Position numbers and translations under genes: made by a program
NCBI GenBank assembly: GCA_910583885.1
Contig: CAJUAC010000040.1
Location: 1 to 25,079, forward strand
Length of the DNA: 25,079 nt
Direction: 5' to 3'
From: an uncultured Oscillospiraceae bacterium
GTDB lineage: Bacteria; Bacillota; Clostridia; Oscillospirales; Oscillospiraceae
Shown here: piece after piece, positions 15,374 to 23,481 of the stretch
Position numbering within the stretch: position 1 is the first letter of the stretch
How the letters are laid out: every line of letters starts with the position of its first letter
Notes under the pieces: generated by a model
Told to the model about the DNA's origin: nothing
Databases searched by the model: none
Seen by the model: the letters and a program-made list of their open reading frames with translations, nothing else

Positions 15374-18199
15374 ATGCAGGACAAGATTTATATCAAAGGC
15401 GCACGGGAAAACAATTTAAAAAATGTAGACGTGGAGATCCCCCGGGACAAGCTGGTGGTCGTGACGGGCCTGTCCGGCTCCGGCAAGTCCTCCCTGGCCT
15501 TCGACACCATCTATGCTGAGGGCCAGCGGCGGTATGTGGAGAGCCTCTCCTCCTACGCCCGCATGTTTCTGGGCCAGATGGAAAAACCGGATGTGGACTA
15601 TATCGACGGCCTCTCCCCGGCCATCTCCATCGACCAGAAAACCACCAGCAAAAACCCCCGCTCCACCGTGGGCACGGTGACAGAGATCTACGACTACCTC
15701 CGCCTGCTCTGGGCCCGGGTGGGCACCCCCCACTGCCCGGTCTGCGGCAAGGAGATCCGCCAGCAGACCATCGACCAGATCATTGACCAGATCCTGGAGC
15801 TGCCCGAGGGCACCCGTATCCAGATCCTGGCCCCTGTGGTCCGGGCGCGGAAGGGCGAATACGCCAAGGTCTTTGAGGACGCACGGAAGTCCGGCTATGT
15901 CCGCGTGCGGGTGGACGGCTCCCTCTATGAGCTGACCGAAGAAATCAAGCTGGAGAAGAACAAGAAGCACAACATTGAAATCGTCGTAGACCGCCTGGTG
16001 GTCCGTTCCGACGTGCGCAAGCGGCTCACCGACAGCGTGGAGACCGCCTCCGGCCTGGCCGGGGGGATCGTCGTCGCCAATGTGCTGGCGGAGGAGCGGG
16101 ATCTGCTCTTCTCCCAGAACTACGCCTGTGAGGACTGCGGCGTGTCCATCGAGGAGCTGGCCCCCCGGATGTTCTCCTTTAACAACCCCTACGGCGCCTG
16201 CCCCGCCTGTACAGGCCTGGGCAGCCAGCTCAAGGTAGATCCGGACCTGATTATCCCCGACGGCACGAAAACCATCCTGGAGGGGGCCATCCAGGCCAGC
16301 GGATGGAACAACATCCGGGGCGACGGCATCAGCCGTATGTATTTCGACGCACTGGCGAAGAAGTACCGCTTCAAGCTCACCACCCCCTGGAACGAGCTGA
16401 CGGAGAAGGTGCGGGATATCATCCTCTATGGCACCAAGGGGGAAGAGCTGGAGATCCACTACGACCAGCCCCGTGGCAAAGGGGTCATGCGCCAGAGCTT
16501 CGAGGGCATCTGCAACAACCTGGAGCGCCGCTACCGGGACACCCAGTCCGACGCATCCCGCCGGGAGCTGGAGGAGACCATGAGCGAGTGCCCCTGCCCG
16601 GTGTGCCGGGGCCGGCGGCTGAAAATGGAGAGCCTGGCCGTGACGGTGGGCGGCTCCAGCATCTACGACTTCACCACCATGCCGGTGTCCGAGGCCCTGC
16701 GCTTCATGGAGGGGCTGACCCTGACGAAGACGCAGTCCATGATTGCGGACCAGATCCTCAAGGAGATCCGCTCCCGCCTGGGCTTTTTGCGCAGCGTGGG
16801 CTTGCAGTACCTGACCCTCAGCCGCAGCGCGGCCACCCTCTCCGGCGGCGAGAGCCAGCGCATCCGCCTCGCTACCCAGATCGGCTCCAGCCTCATGGGG
16901 GTGCTGTATATCCTGGACGAGCCCTCCATCGGCCTGCACCAGCGGGACAATGACAAGCTGCTGGAGACCCTGCGGCAGCTGCGGGATTTGGGCAATACCC
17001 TGGTGGTGGTGGAGCACGACGAGGACACCATGCGGGCGGCGGATTATATCATTGATGTCGGCCCCGGCGCGGGCGTCCACGGCGGGCAGATCATCGCGGC
17101 GGGCACGCCGGAGGAGGTCTCCGCAAACCCCGCCTCCCTGACGGGCCAGTACCTCAGCGGGCGGCGCTATATCGCCGTGCCCGAAAAGCGGCGTGAGGGG
17201 AATGGCAAGACGCTGTCTATCCGGGGCGCGGCGGAAAACAACCTGCGGGATATTGATGTGGACATCCCCCTGGGGACGCTTACCTGCGTCACCGGCGTGT
17301 CCGGCTCCGGCAAGTCCTCCCTGGTGAACGAGATCCTGTTCAAGCGCCTGGGGGCGGATTTAAACCGCATGAAGTGCCGTCCCGGCAAGCACCGCGCCAT
17401 GGAGGGGGAAGAATTTCTGGACAAGGTGGTGGGCATCGACCAGAGCCCCATTGGCCGCACGCCCCGCTCCAACCCGGCCACTTATACCGGCGTATTTAAT
17501 GATATCCGGGAGCTGTTTGCCTCCACGCCGGAGGCCAAGGCCCGGGGGTATAGCTCCGGGCGGTTCAGCTTCAATGTGCGTGGCGGGCGGTGTGAGGCCT
17601 GCTCTGGGGATGGCCTGCTGAAAATTGAGATGCACTTCCTGCCGGATATCTATGTCCCCTGTGAGGTTTGCAAGGGCAAGCGTTACAACCGGGAGACCCT
17701 GGAGGTCCGTTATAAGGGGAAGAATATCTACGAGGTACTGGAGATGACTGCGGAGGAGGCGAAGGAGTTTTTCAAGCCTCTGCCCAAGATTGCGGTGAAG
17801 ATGGAGACCCTGTGCGACGTAGGCCTGGGGTATATTAAGGTGGGCCAGGCGTCCACGACGCTGTCCGGCGGCGAAGCGCAGCGGGTGAAGCTGGCAACGG
17901 AGCTCAGCCGCCGCAGCACTGGCAACACGATCTATATCCTGGACGAGCCCACCACGGGCCTCCACACCGAAGACGTCGGCAAGCTCCTGGAGGTTTTGCA
18001 GCGTCTGGTGGACGTAGGGAACACGGTCGTTGTCATCGAGCACAACCTGGACGTCATCAAGTGCGCCGACCATCTCATTGACCTGGGGCCCGAGGGCGGC
18101 GACGGCGGCGGGCGCATCGTCTGCACTGGCACGCCGGAGGTGGTGGCTGCCTGCGAGGGGAGCTATACGGGGCAGTATCTGAAAAAGGTACTGGGGTAA
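15374..18199 (+). CDS. uvrA: UvrA, excinuclease ABC subunit A
   Basis: UvrA is the dimeric ABC-type ATPase that finds bulky DNA damage and loads UvrB. The 941 residues are normal. Two ATPase modules are visible: Walker A GLSGSGKSS from about residue 32 and GVSGSGKSS from 641. Both ABC signatures follow (LSGGESQRIRLATQIG and LSGGEAQRVKLATEL), each with an ILDEP Walker B. Zinc-binding cysteine pairs are present: CEDC and CPAC around 252-280, and CEAC and CEVC around 740-765. AGGAGA lies nine bases before the ATG. It has its own promoter and is followed by a palindrome. Confidence 0.99.
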   Translation: MQDKIYIKGARENNLKNVDVEIPRDKLVVVTGLSGSGKSSLAFDTIYAEGQRRYVESLSSYARMFLGQMEKPDVDYIDGLSPAISIDQKTTSKNPRSTVGTVTEIYDYLRLLWARVGTPHCPVCGKEIRQQTIDQIIDQILELPEGTRIQILAPVVRARKGEYAKVFEDARKSGYVRVRVDGSLYELTEEIKLEKNKKHNIEIVVDRLVVRSDVRKRLTDSVETASGLAGGIVVANVLAEERDLLFSQNYACEDCGVSIEELAPRMFSFNNPYGACPACTGLGSQLKVDPDLIIPDGTKTILEGAIQASGWNNIRGDGISRMYFDALAKKYRFKLTTPWNELTEKVRDIILYGTKGEELEIHYDQPRGKGVMRQSFEGICNNLERRYRDTQSDASRRELEETMSECPCPVCRGRRLKMESLAVTVGGSSIYDFTTMPVSEALRFMEGLTLTKTQSMIADQILKEIRSRLGFLRSVGLQYLTLSRSAATLSGGESQRIRLATQIGSSLMGVLYILDEPSIGLHQRDNDKLLETLRQLRDLGNTLVVVEHDEDTMRAADYIIDVGPGAGVHGGQIIAAGTPEEVSANPASLTGQYLSGRRYIAVPEKRREGNGKTLSIRGAAENNLRDIDVDIPLGTLTCVTGVSGSGKSSLVNEILFKRLGADLNRMKCRPGKHRAMEGEEFLDKVVGIDQSPIGRTPRSNPATYTGVFNDIRELFASTPEAKARGYSSGRFSFNVRGGRCEACSGDGLLKIEMHFLPDIYVPCEVCKGKRYNRETLEVRYKGKNIYEVLEMTAEEAKEFFKPLPKIAVKMETLCDVGLGYIKVGQASTTLSGGEAQRVKLATELSRRSTGNTIYILDEPTTGLHTEDVGKLLEVLQRLVDVGNTVVVIEHNLDVIKCADHLIDLGPEGGDGGGRIVCTGTPEVVAACEGSYTGQYLKKVLG

Positions 18200-18201
18200 T
18201 C

Positions 18202-18227
18202 ATTCTTTTTCTTGAAAGAAAAAGAAT
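18202..18227 (+). terminator. Palindrome after uvrA, possible terminator
   Basis: ATTCTTTTTCTT and AAGAAAAAGAAT form a 12-pair A/T-rich stem around GA, three bases after the uvrA stop. The phrase TCAAAAAGAAC follows, echoing CAAAAAG after the stems at 14167 and 14632. The stem is too AT-rich and lacks a following T-run for a strong terminator, so it may be a repeat instead. Confidence 0.45.
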
Positions 18228-18270
18228 CAAAAAGAACTTTTATACAGGTTGTCATTATTATCTCCTTTCC

Positions 18271-18312
18271 GGTGGATGACCACCCGTTGGCTATAGTATA
18301 GGTGGTTATCCA
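18271..18312. promoter_or_regulatory. Dyads upstream of the Arc-like gene
   Basis: GGTGGATGACCACC (18271-18284) is itself an interrupted palindrome, and its TGGATGACCACC pairs with GGTGGTTATCCA (18301-18312) with one mismatch. The sites lie about 90-130 bases before the ribbon-helix-helix gene. They could be operators for it; there is no direct proof. Confidence 0.4.
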
Positions 18313-18338
18313 TCCTTTGTCAATATATTGGCACTACC

Positions 18339-18367
18339 TTTTCAAAAAAATTTTTTTGTGTTATAGT
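18339..18367 (+). promoter_or_regulatory. Probable promoter of the Arc-like gene
   Basis: TATAGT (18362-18367) is preceded at 17 bases by a weak TTTTCA (18339-18344). The spacer contains an A7T7 tract, which may bend the DNA. It is the best candidate for this operon. Confidence 0.5.
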
Positions 18368-18398
18368 GTTGCCACCTTGACCACAGGAGGTTGTCAAC

Positions 18399-18605
18399 AT
18401 GCCAAATGCCCCCCATAAAAACCCACAGTACGGTCTGCGTATTCCATCTGCGACGATGGACAAGCTAAAATACATTGCAGACCGGAGCGGCCGCTCGGCC
18501 AACAAGGAGATTGAGCAGCTGATCCTGAAGCATATCGAGGCGTGGGAGAAGGCCCACGGGCCAATCCTCTTTGATGACGGCTTTGTCCCCCGCTCCAGGT
18601 CGTAA
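18399..18605 (+). CDS. Arc-like ribbon-helix-helix DNA-binding protein
   Basis: A 68-residue protein with an Arc/MetJ-type fold: the strand QYGLRIPSATMDKLKYIADR is followed by SGRSANKEIEQLILKHIEAW. Such proteins dimerise through the strand and bind short operators. AGGAGG lies eight bases before the ATG. It is the first of four plus-strand genes ending with recD2, and dyads lie upstream, so autoregulation is plausible. No toxin gene follows, so it is not an obvious antitoxin. Confidence 0.88.
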   Translation: MPNAPHKNPQYGLRIPSATMDKLKYIADRSGRSANKEIEQLILKHIEAWEKAHGPILFDDGFVPRSRS

Positions 18606-18643
18606 GAGCAAGATAAAAAGAGAAATATAGAGGTAAAAACTGC

Positions 18644-19132
18644 ATGGATATTTTCCAATGGCTGACAAACACCCCCGCTGGTGAGTTCTGCTTTACCGCC
18701 CTGGTATCGATGATCCCCGTAGTGGAGCTGCGCGGCGGTATCCCCTTCGGTGTGCTCACCTGCGGGCTGCCCGTCTGGGCGGCCTATCTGGCGGCGGTGA
18801 TTGGCAATTTCCTCCCCGCCCCCTTCATCGTCGTCTATATCCGCCGGATTTTCCAGTGGATGCGGCGGCGGATCCCCAAGCTCAACCGCCTGGTGGACCG
18901 CTTGGAGAAGAAGGCCCACCTGAAAGGGAATATGGTAACAAAATACAAGTATCTGGGGCTTGTCCTGTTTGTCGCCATCCCCCTGCCGGGCACAGGGGCC
19001 TGGACCGGCTCACTGGCTGCCGCGTTCCTGGACATGCCCCTGCGCAAGGCACTCCCGTCGATTTTCATCGGCATCATTATCGCGGGTATCGCCATCAGCA
19101 TCCTGACCTTTGGTGTATCAAGCCTGTTCTAA
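18644..19132 (+). CDS. Small multidrug export-type membrane protein (COG2426)
   Basis: A 162-residue integral membrane protein matching the family annotated as small multidrug export protein; a drug substrate has not been shown for most members. Motifs seen are SMIPVVELRGGIPFGVLTCG (about 22-41), VIGNFLPAPFIVVYIRRIF, a basic loop, VAIPLPGTGAWTGSLAAAFL and a final IFIGIIIAGIAISILTFGV. About four to five membrane segments are expected. GAGG lies about ten bases before the ATG, a weak ribosome site. It follows the Arc-like gene by 38 bases. Confidence 0.88.
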   Translation: MDIFQWLTNTPAGEFCFTALVSMIPVVELRGGIPFGVLTCGLPVWAAYLAAVIGNFLPAPFIVVYIRRIFQWMRRRIPKLNRLVDRLEKKAHLKGNMVTKYKYLGLVLFVAIPLPGTGAWTGSLAAAFLDMPLRKALPSIFIGIIIAGIAISILTFGVSSLF

Positions 19133-19230
19133 GGGCCTGCCGCCGGGGGACTGTCAAAAGGCCGCCCTGCCGCATAGACTGTCGTAAACAACATCTTAAA
19201 TAGCCGCGAAGCGGTGGATAGGAGGAGTTT

Positions 19231-19569
19231 ATGCAGCTGTGGCAGGACGGCCTGGTGGCTATGCTGGCCGCTATTGGCTTGGCATCGCTGATGTGGATGG
19301 TGGTGCGCGCGCTGTTTTTCGCCCAGCCGGAACGCCGGCAGGGCGTGATTGCCCTGATCCCCGCCCAGGGGGACGGGGATGCGCTGGAGCAGCAGGTACA
19401 CGCCCTGGAGCGGATGCGCCGGGAGCAGGGCGTGCTGGGGATGATCCTTCTGGTGGACTGCGGCCTGACCGAGGAGGGGCAGCGGGTCTCCCGCCTGCTG
19501 GCCCGGGAGGACCGCTGGGTTTCCCTGTGCCGGATGGAGGAGATCGGGCGTTACCTGTCCGGCGCGTAG
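19231..19569 (+). CDS. Unknown protein with one N-terminal membrane segment
   Basis: I do not recognise a named family for this 112-residue product. Residues about 8-30 (LVAMLAAIGLASLMWMVVRA) form a membrane anchor, followed by a soluble domain that looks alpha/beta (GVIALIPAQGDGDALEQQVH, then LGMILLVDCGLTEEGQRVSR). The pattern faintly recalls the start of a nucleotide-sugar transferase fold, but no catalytic motif is present. GGAGGAGTTT directly precedes the ATG, and codon usage fits the neighbours, so it is probably a real gene. It lies 29 bases before recD2 and is likely co-transcribed with it. Confidence 0.75.
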   Translation: MQLWQDGLVAMLAAIGLASLMWMVVRALFFAQPERRQGVIALIPAQGDGDALEQQVHALERMRREQGVLGMILLVDCGLTEEGQRVSRLLAREDRWVSLCRMEEIGRYLSGA

Positions 19570-19598
19570 CGTGGACATAGAAAGAGGAGGGCACCGGG

Positions 19599-21815
19599 AT
19601 GGACGGGCGCTGTACGATTGACGGGACTATTTTGCAGGTAATTTTCCAGAATGAGGAGAACGGCTACACAGTGCTGCGCCTGGTGACTACTGACGGCGAG
19701 GCGGTGACGGTGGTGGGCACCATCCCCTGCGCCGCGCCGGGGGAAAACCTGATTGTCACAGGCCGCTGGGTCAGCCACCCTGTCCACGGCGACCAGGTCC
19801 AGGCGGAGCGGGTGGAGCGCCACATGCCCAGCTCCGAGGAGGAGATCCGCAGCTATCTCTCTTCCGGCATCATCAAGGGGGTAGGCGCCGCCATGGCGGA
19901 CCGGCTGGTCCAGCGCTTTGGCGAGCGGACCCTGCAAATCATGGAGGAGGAGCCGGAGCTGCTGGCGAAGGTGAAGGGCATCACCGCCCGCAGGGCCCAG
20001 GAGATCGGCGAGAGCTACCGCTATCAGACTGGTATGCGGCGGCTGCTGGATTTCCTCTCCCTCAATGACCTGCCCCTCAGCCTGGCCCTGCGGCTCTACC
20101 GCCGCTATGGGGCTGGGGCCATGGATGCGGTGCGGGACAACCCCTACCTTCTGGTGGATGAGCTCTACGGGGTGGACTTTTCGGTCATGGATGGAATTGC
20201 CCTCTCTATGGGCATGGCGGGGGACAGCCGGCGGCGGGTGGAGGCGGCTGTCCTCTTCGAGCTGGCCCACAACCTGGGGAATGGCCATGTCTTCCTGCCC
20301 CGGGACAAGCTGATGGCTGCCGCGTCCCAGCTCATCGGCTGCCCGCCTGATATGGTGGAGGAAGCCCTGGACGATTTGATCGCCCGGGGCAGTATCCGCT
20401 GCGGGCAGGTGGCCAAGCTGGAGGCCTGCTACCTGAGCCGCCTGTACGAGGCGGAAACCTATGTCACAGAGAAGCTGAACCGAATGCTCCTCTGCCAGGC
20501 GGACCGCACCGACTACATAGCCAACCGGGTGGAGGCGATTATTGAGCAGATCGAGCAGGAGCAGGCGCTCTCCTACGCCCCCGCCCAGCGGCGGGCAGTG
20601 GAGCTGGCAGCCCGGCAGGGCGTTCTGCTGCTCACCGGCGGCCCCGGCACCGGCAAGACGACCTCTGTGCGGGCCATTGTGGCGATGCTGGACCGCATGG
20701 GGTGTACGACACTTCTGATGGCCCCCACAGGCCGGGCAGCCAAACGGCTGGGGGAGCTGTGCGGCCGGGAGGCCCAGACCATCCACCGTGCCCTGGGTGC
20801 CGCCTGGAAGAACGACGAGGTTGTCTTTCAGAAAAACGAGAAGGAGCCCCTGGAGGCGGAAGCGGTCATCGTGGATGAGATGAGCATGGTTGATTTGCCG
20901 CTGATGGCCGCCCTGCTGGCGGCTATCCCGGACGGCTGCCGCCTGGTGATGGTGGGGGATCCGGACCAGCTGCCCTCCGTAGGGCCTGGGAATGTGTTTG
21001 GGGATCTGATCCGCAGCAGCCGGGTGGAGACGGTGGGTTTGACGGAGATTTTCCGCCAGGCCCAGGCGTCTGCCATCATCCGCACTGCCCACGCGGTTAA
21101 CGAGGGCCAGCTGCCGGAGCTGCGCAACAGTGCGGACAGTGATTTTTTCTTCATGCGCCGCCGGGACCCGCTGGCGGCGGTGGACCTAGTGGTGGAGCTG
21201 TGCGGCGCCCGCCTGCCCCAGAATATGGGGGTAGAGGCCAGCCAGATCCAGGTCCTGTGCCCCACCCGCAAGGGGGAGTGGGGTACGGCAGCATTAAACC
21301 GGGCCCTCCAGGCCGCCCTGAACCCGCCTGCACCGGAAAAGCGTCAGAAGGTGTGGGGGGAGGCCGTATTCCGGGAGGGGGACCGGGTGATGCAGATCCG
21401 CAACAACTACGATGTGCTGTGGGTCCGTGACGGCGGTATCACCGGCGCGGGCATCTTCAACGGGGATGTGGGGGTTGTGGAGGAGATCGACCCCTCCGGC
21501 GAGATGATGACTGTCCGCTTTGACGACCGGGTGGCCACCTATGTCGCAGATATGCTGGGGGAGCTGGAGCTGGCCTATGCCGTCACCGTCCATAAGAGCC
21601 AGGGCAGCGAGTACCGCGCCGTGGTACTGGTGGCGCTGCCTGCCGCCCCGGCCCTGATGGTGCGCGGGGTGCTGTATACCGGTATTACCCGGGCCCGGGA
21701 GCTGCTGGTGGTGGTAGGGGATGACGTTGCCCTTGGCCGCATGGCGGCCAATGACCGCCAGCAGCGGCGCTACAGCGGCCTGCGCTGGCGGCTGCGCCAG
21801 GGGCCGGAAGCATAA
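19599..21815 (+). CDS. recD2: RecD2, ATP-dependent DNA helicase
   Basis: RecD2 is a superfamily 1B 5'-3' helicase of bacteria, working outside RecBCD in DNA repair and replication-fork maintenance. The 738 residues match the family. The N-terminal part has an OB-like domain and helix-hairpin-helix repeats (SSGIIKGVGAAMADRLVQRF, KVKGITARRAQEIGESYR). Walker A is GGPGTGKT at 347-354 and Walker B is VDEMS at 425-429. Later motifs are GDPDQLPSVGPGNVFGDL and, near the end, the VTVHKSQGSEY and YTGITRARELLVVVG motifs. GAGGAGG precedes the ATG. A clear terminator follows about 190 bases downstream. Confidence 0.97.
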   Translation: MDGRCTIDGTILQVIFQNEENGYTVLRLVTTDGEAVTVVGTIPCAAPGENLIVTGRWVSHPVHGDQVQAERVERHMPSSEEEIRSYLSSGIIKGVGAAMADRLVQRFGERTLQIMEEEPELLAKVKGITARRAQEIGESYRYQTGMRRLLDFLSLNDLPLSLALRLYRRYGAGAMDAVRDNPYLLVDELYGVDFSVMDGIALSMGMAGDSRRRVEAAVLFELAHNLGNGHVFLPRDKLMAAASQLIGCPPDMVEEALDDLIARGSIRCGQVAKLEACYLSRLYEAETYVTEKLNRMLLCQADRTDYIANRVEAIIEQIEQEQALSYAPAQRRAVELAARQGVLLLTGGPGTGKTTSVRAIVAMLDRMGCTTLLMAPTGRAAKRLGELCGREAQTIHRALGAAWKNDEVVFQKNEKEPLEAEAVIVDEMSMVDLPLMAALLAAIPDGCRLVMVGDPDQLPSVGPGNVFGDLIRSSRVETVGLTEIFRQAQASAIIRTAHAVNEGQLPELRNSADSDFFFMRRRDPLAAVDLVVELCGARLPQNMGVEASQIQVLCPTRKGEWGTAALNRALQAALNPPAPEKRQKVWGEAVFREGDRVMQIRNNYDVLWVRDGGITGAGIFNGDVGVVEEIDPSGEMMTVRFDDRVATYVADMLGELELAYAVTVHKSQGSEYRAVVLVALPAAPALMVRGVLYTGITRARELLVVVGDDVALGRMAANDRQQRRYSGLRWRLRQGPEA

Positions 21816-22005
21816 AAACGTGCCGGATGGCAGCTGCAACGTCTAAACAGCAGCAGAACGCCATTTTGAGAGGTGCGGGAACCATGCCTTTATCGTATGG
21901 CTACAGGCTTTCTTACCCTCTATTACGTGACTGCCCGTAATCGGGAGAGGGTGTCAGCGGCCTATCCGTTTGTGCCCTCTTAACTGCCAATCAGCAAAGG
22001 CAGAA
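21816..22005. other. Intergenic stretch with an interrupted dyad after recD2
   Basis: No gene is seen. A notable stem is ACCCTCTATTACG (about 21917-21929) against CGTAATCGGGAGAGGGT (about 21938-21954), interrupted by a small bulge. The composition differs from recD2. It borders the AT-rich tetR/CPBP cassette and may hold the edge of that insertion. Confidence 0.4.
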
Positions 22006-22055
22006 ACAGCCGTCAAGGATGTGAAGCGCGAAGCTTCCCCTGACGGCTGTTTTTT
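22006..22055 (+). terminator. Rho-independent terminator, probably bidirectional
   Basis: ACAGCCGTCA (22006-22015) and TGACGGCTGT (22041-22050) pair perfectly around a loop that has its own GAAGC/GCTTC symmetry. TTTTTT follows on the plus strand. On the minus strand the stem is followed by TTTCTGCCTTT, so it could also end the CPBP transcript that stops 17 bases away. Confidence 0.9.
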
Positions 22056-22071
22056 AATTTGCTATTCTTCA

Positions 22072-22839
22072 TCATTCATCTTCTGCCCCTCTGCCCGCAG
22101 CTGTTTCAGGGCTGCGGTTTTCTGAAAGTGCCCTTGTTAGAATGAAGGTATAGGCAGCAGTCAGAGCAATCATAATAAGGCTGTAGATTATCTGCTTTTT
22201 CATAGTAAAGCCCTCTTTATTTGCAAAAGTATTGAGGGTATTGATTGCAGAGTGGGTAATAATGCACGGGAGCAGACTTCCGCTGCGATAAAATATTGTT
22301 ACAAACAGAAAGCCTACCGCAATAGCGAAAGAAATTTGAATTAAATTGTCCGCCAAATCCATACCACTTCCATTGAATACATTTAGTAAGTGCCCTATGC
22401 CAAAGGTCATGCTTGAAACAATCATTGCGGATTTGACATTATCTTTCGCCATCGCGTTAAAAAGAAAGCCTCTAAAGATCACTTCCTCTACAAATCCAAC
22501 ACAAAGCATACAGACAATGTGGCAGGCAGCACCTGTCAACGAATAATTGACAGCAAGACCGTCCCAAAGATTTCCTGTGGCTAACATTATCAGCGGCACA
22601 TAGTAAAGAAATTGACGAGCAGGTGCAGAAGGTCTGCAAAGTCCATACCGTTTCAATAAGCTGTTCTTCCAAATAAAGGCAAACAGGATAACGGCCTGTA
22701 CGATACAAAATATGGCGCTTGCAGAATATTCAACCCCAATTTTTTTATTTATCGGATTTGCTAAGGATTGCAGGACACAATACATCACAATCCAGACGAC
22801 CGCAAAGGTTATTTCGCTTTTCTCATATAACTTTTTCAT
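22072..22839 (-). CDS. CPBP family intramembrane glutamic protease
   Basis: A 255-residue membrane protein of the CPBP (CAAX protease and bacteriocin-processing, Abi) family. The catalytic pattern is intact: EE at 118-119 with R123 (VEEVIFRG), H150 in FGIGH, and a third-motif histidine in CIITHSAINTLN. Several hydrophobic segments span the protein. The ATG at 22839 overlaps the end of the tetR gene by 17 bases. Some members process peptides or confer bacteriocin self-immunity; the substrate here is unknown. The gene is AT-rich relative to recD2, and its last 20 codons are GC-richer. Confidence 0.9.
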   Translation of the reverse strand: MKKLYEKSEITFAVVWIVMYCVLQSLANPINKKIGVEYSASAIFCIVQAVILFAFIWKNSLLKRYGLCRPSAPARQFLYYVPLIMLATGNLWDGLAVNYSLTGAACHIVCMLCVGFVEEVIFRGFLFNAMAKDNVKSAMIVSSMTFGIGHLLNVFNGSGMDLADNLIQISFAIAVGFLFVTIFYRSGSLLPCIITHSAINTLNTFANKEGFTMKKQIIYSLIMIALTAAYTFILTRALSENRSPETAAGRGAEDE

Positions 22840-23410
22840 CCCTATCCCCCTGTGCAGCCAATACTGCACCCTGATAAGCCCGTTCCAAATGCTCTTTTAT
22901 CAGTTCCTCATCATACTCCAATGAATTATTTGCAATAATACTCGCATACCCGTGAACAAATAAAAAGACTGTCAAAAAGATTTCTTTTACTTGCTCTACA
23001 CTTCCTCCTCCGACTGCCCCCTGCATTGCCGAAATAACAGGCGTAATCTCCTCAGCATCGATCATTTCAAGTAAAGTGGTTCCATTGATAATATTTGACT
23101 GAAAAAGGAAACGGAACAAATGTGGTTCGTCAATCGCGAAGCGGATATAATTTAATCCAATCCCAAGCATAACCCCCTTCCGTGGGTTTTTAATATTCAT
23201 CAGATATTCCGAATGATAGCGGTCTGCCTTTGCATAGACTGTCCTTTTCAATTCCTCAATCGTCGCAAAATGATACATAACTGGCTGCGTGGAACAATTC
23301 AGTTTTTCCGATACTGTCCTTGCATTGATATTTTCCACACCTTGGTTGCGAGCTATCTCAAAAGCAGCGTCTACAATCATATCTCTTGTAATTTTTGCTT
23401 TTGGTGGCAT
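22823..23410 (-). CDS. TetR/AcrR-family transcriptional regulator
   Basis: A 195-residue regulator. The N-terminal HTH is typical (ITRDMIVDAAFEIARNQGVE, then INARTVSEKLNCSTQPVMYH with FATIEELK). The C-terminal ligand domain resembles the TetR/WHG type (FLFQSNIINGTTLLEMIDAE, then FVHGYASIIANNSLEYDEEL). The ATG at 23410 is chosen for the GAGGGG eight bases upstream and because the HTH starts right after; the frame stays open to 23686 through sequence that does not look coding. It overlaps the CPBP gene, so the pair forms an operon. A consensus promoter with an adjoining inverted repeat suggests autoregulation. Confidence 0.92.
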   Translation of the reverse strand: MPPKAKITRDMIVDAAFEIARNQGVENINARTVSEKLNCSTQPVMYHFATIEELKRTVYAKADRYHSEYLMNIKNPRKGVMLGIGLNYIRFAIDEPHLFRFLFQSNIINGTTLLEMIDAEEITPVISAMQGAVGGGSVEQVKEIFLTVFLFVHGYASIIANNSLEYDEELIKEHLERAYQGAVLAAQGDRDEKVI

Positions 23411-23427
23411 GCAATACACCCCTCGTT

Positions 23428-23459
23428 TTATAATTATTATTATATAACAATTATTATAA
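23428..23459. promoter_or_regulatory. Inverted repeat, probable TetR operator
   Basis: TTATAATTATT (23428-23438) and AATTATTATAA (23449-23459) are inverted with one mismatch and a ten-base centre. The repeat overlaps the -10 box of the tetR promoter and the early leader, the usual place for TetR autorepression. The AT-only composition weakens the case. Confidence 0.55.
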
Positions 23460-23481
23460 TTAACTTTTAGGCTATTGTCAA
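23453..23481 (-). promoter_or_regulatory. Consensus sigma-A promoter of the tetR-CPBP operon
   Basis: On the minus strand TTGACA (23481-23476) and TATAAT (23458-23453) are both perfect and are separated by 17 bases. The start would be near 23446, leaving a leader of about 36 bases. Confidence 0.9.

Noticed and set aside
12289..17080. Large minus-strand open frames opposite uvrB and uvrA
   Set aside because: They mirror the codon bias of the real genes and show no family features.
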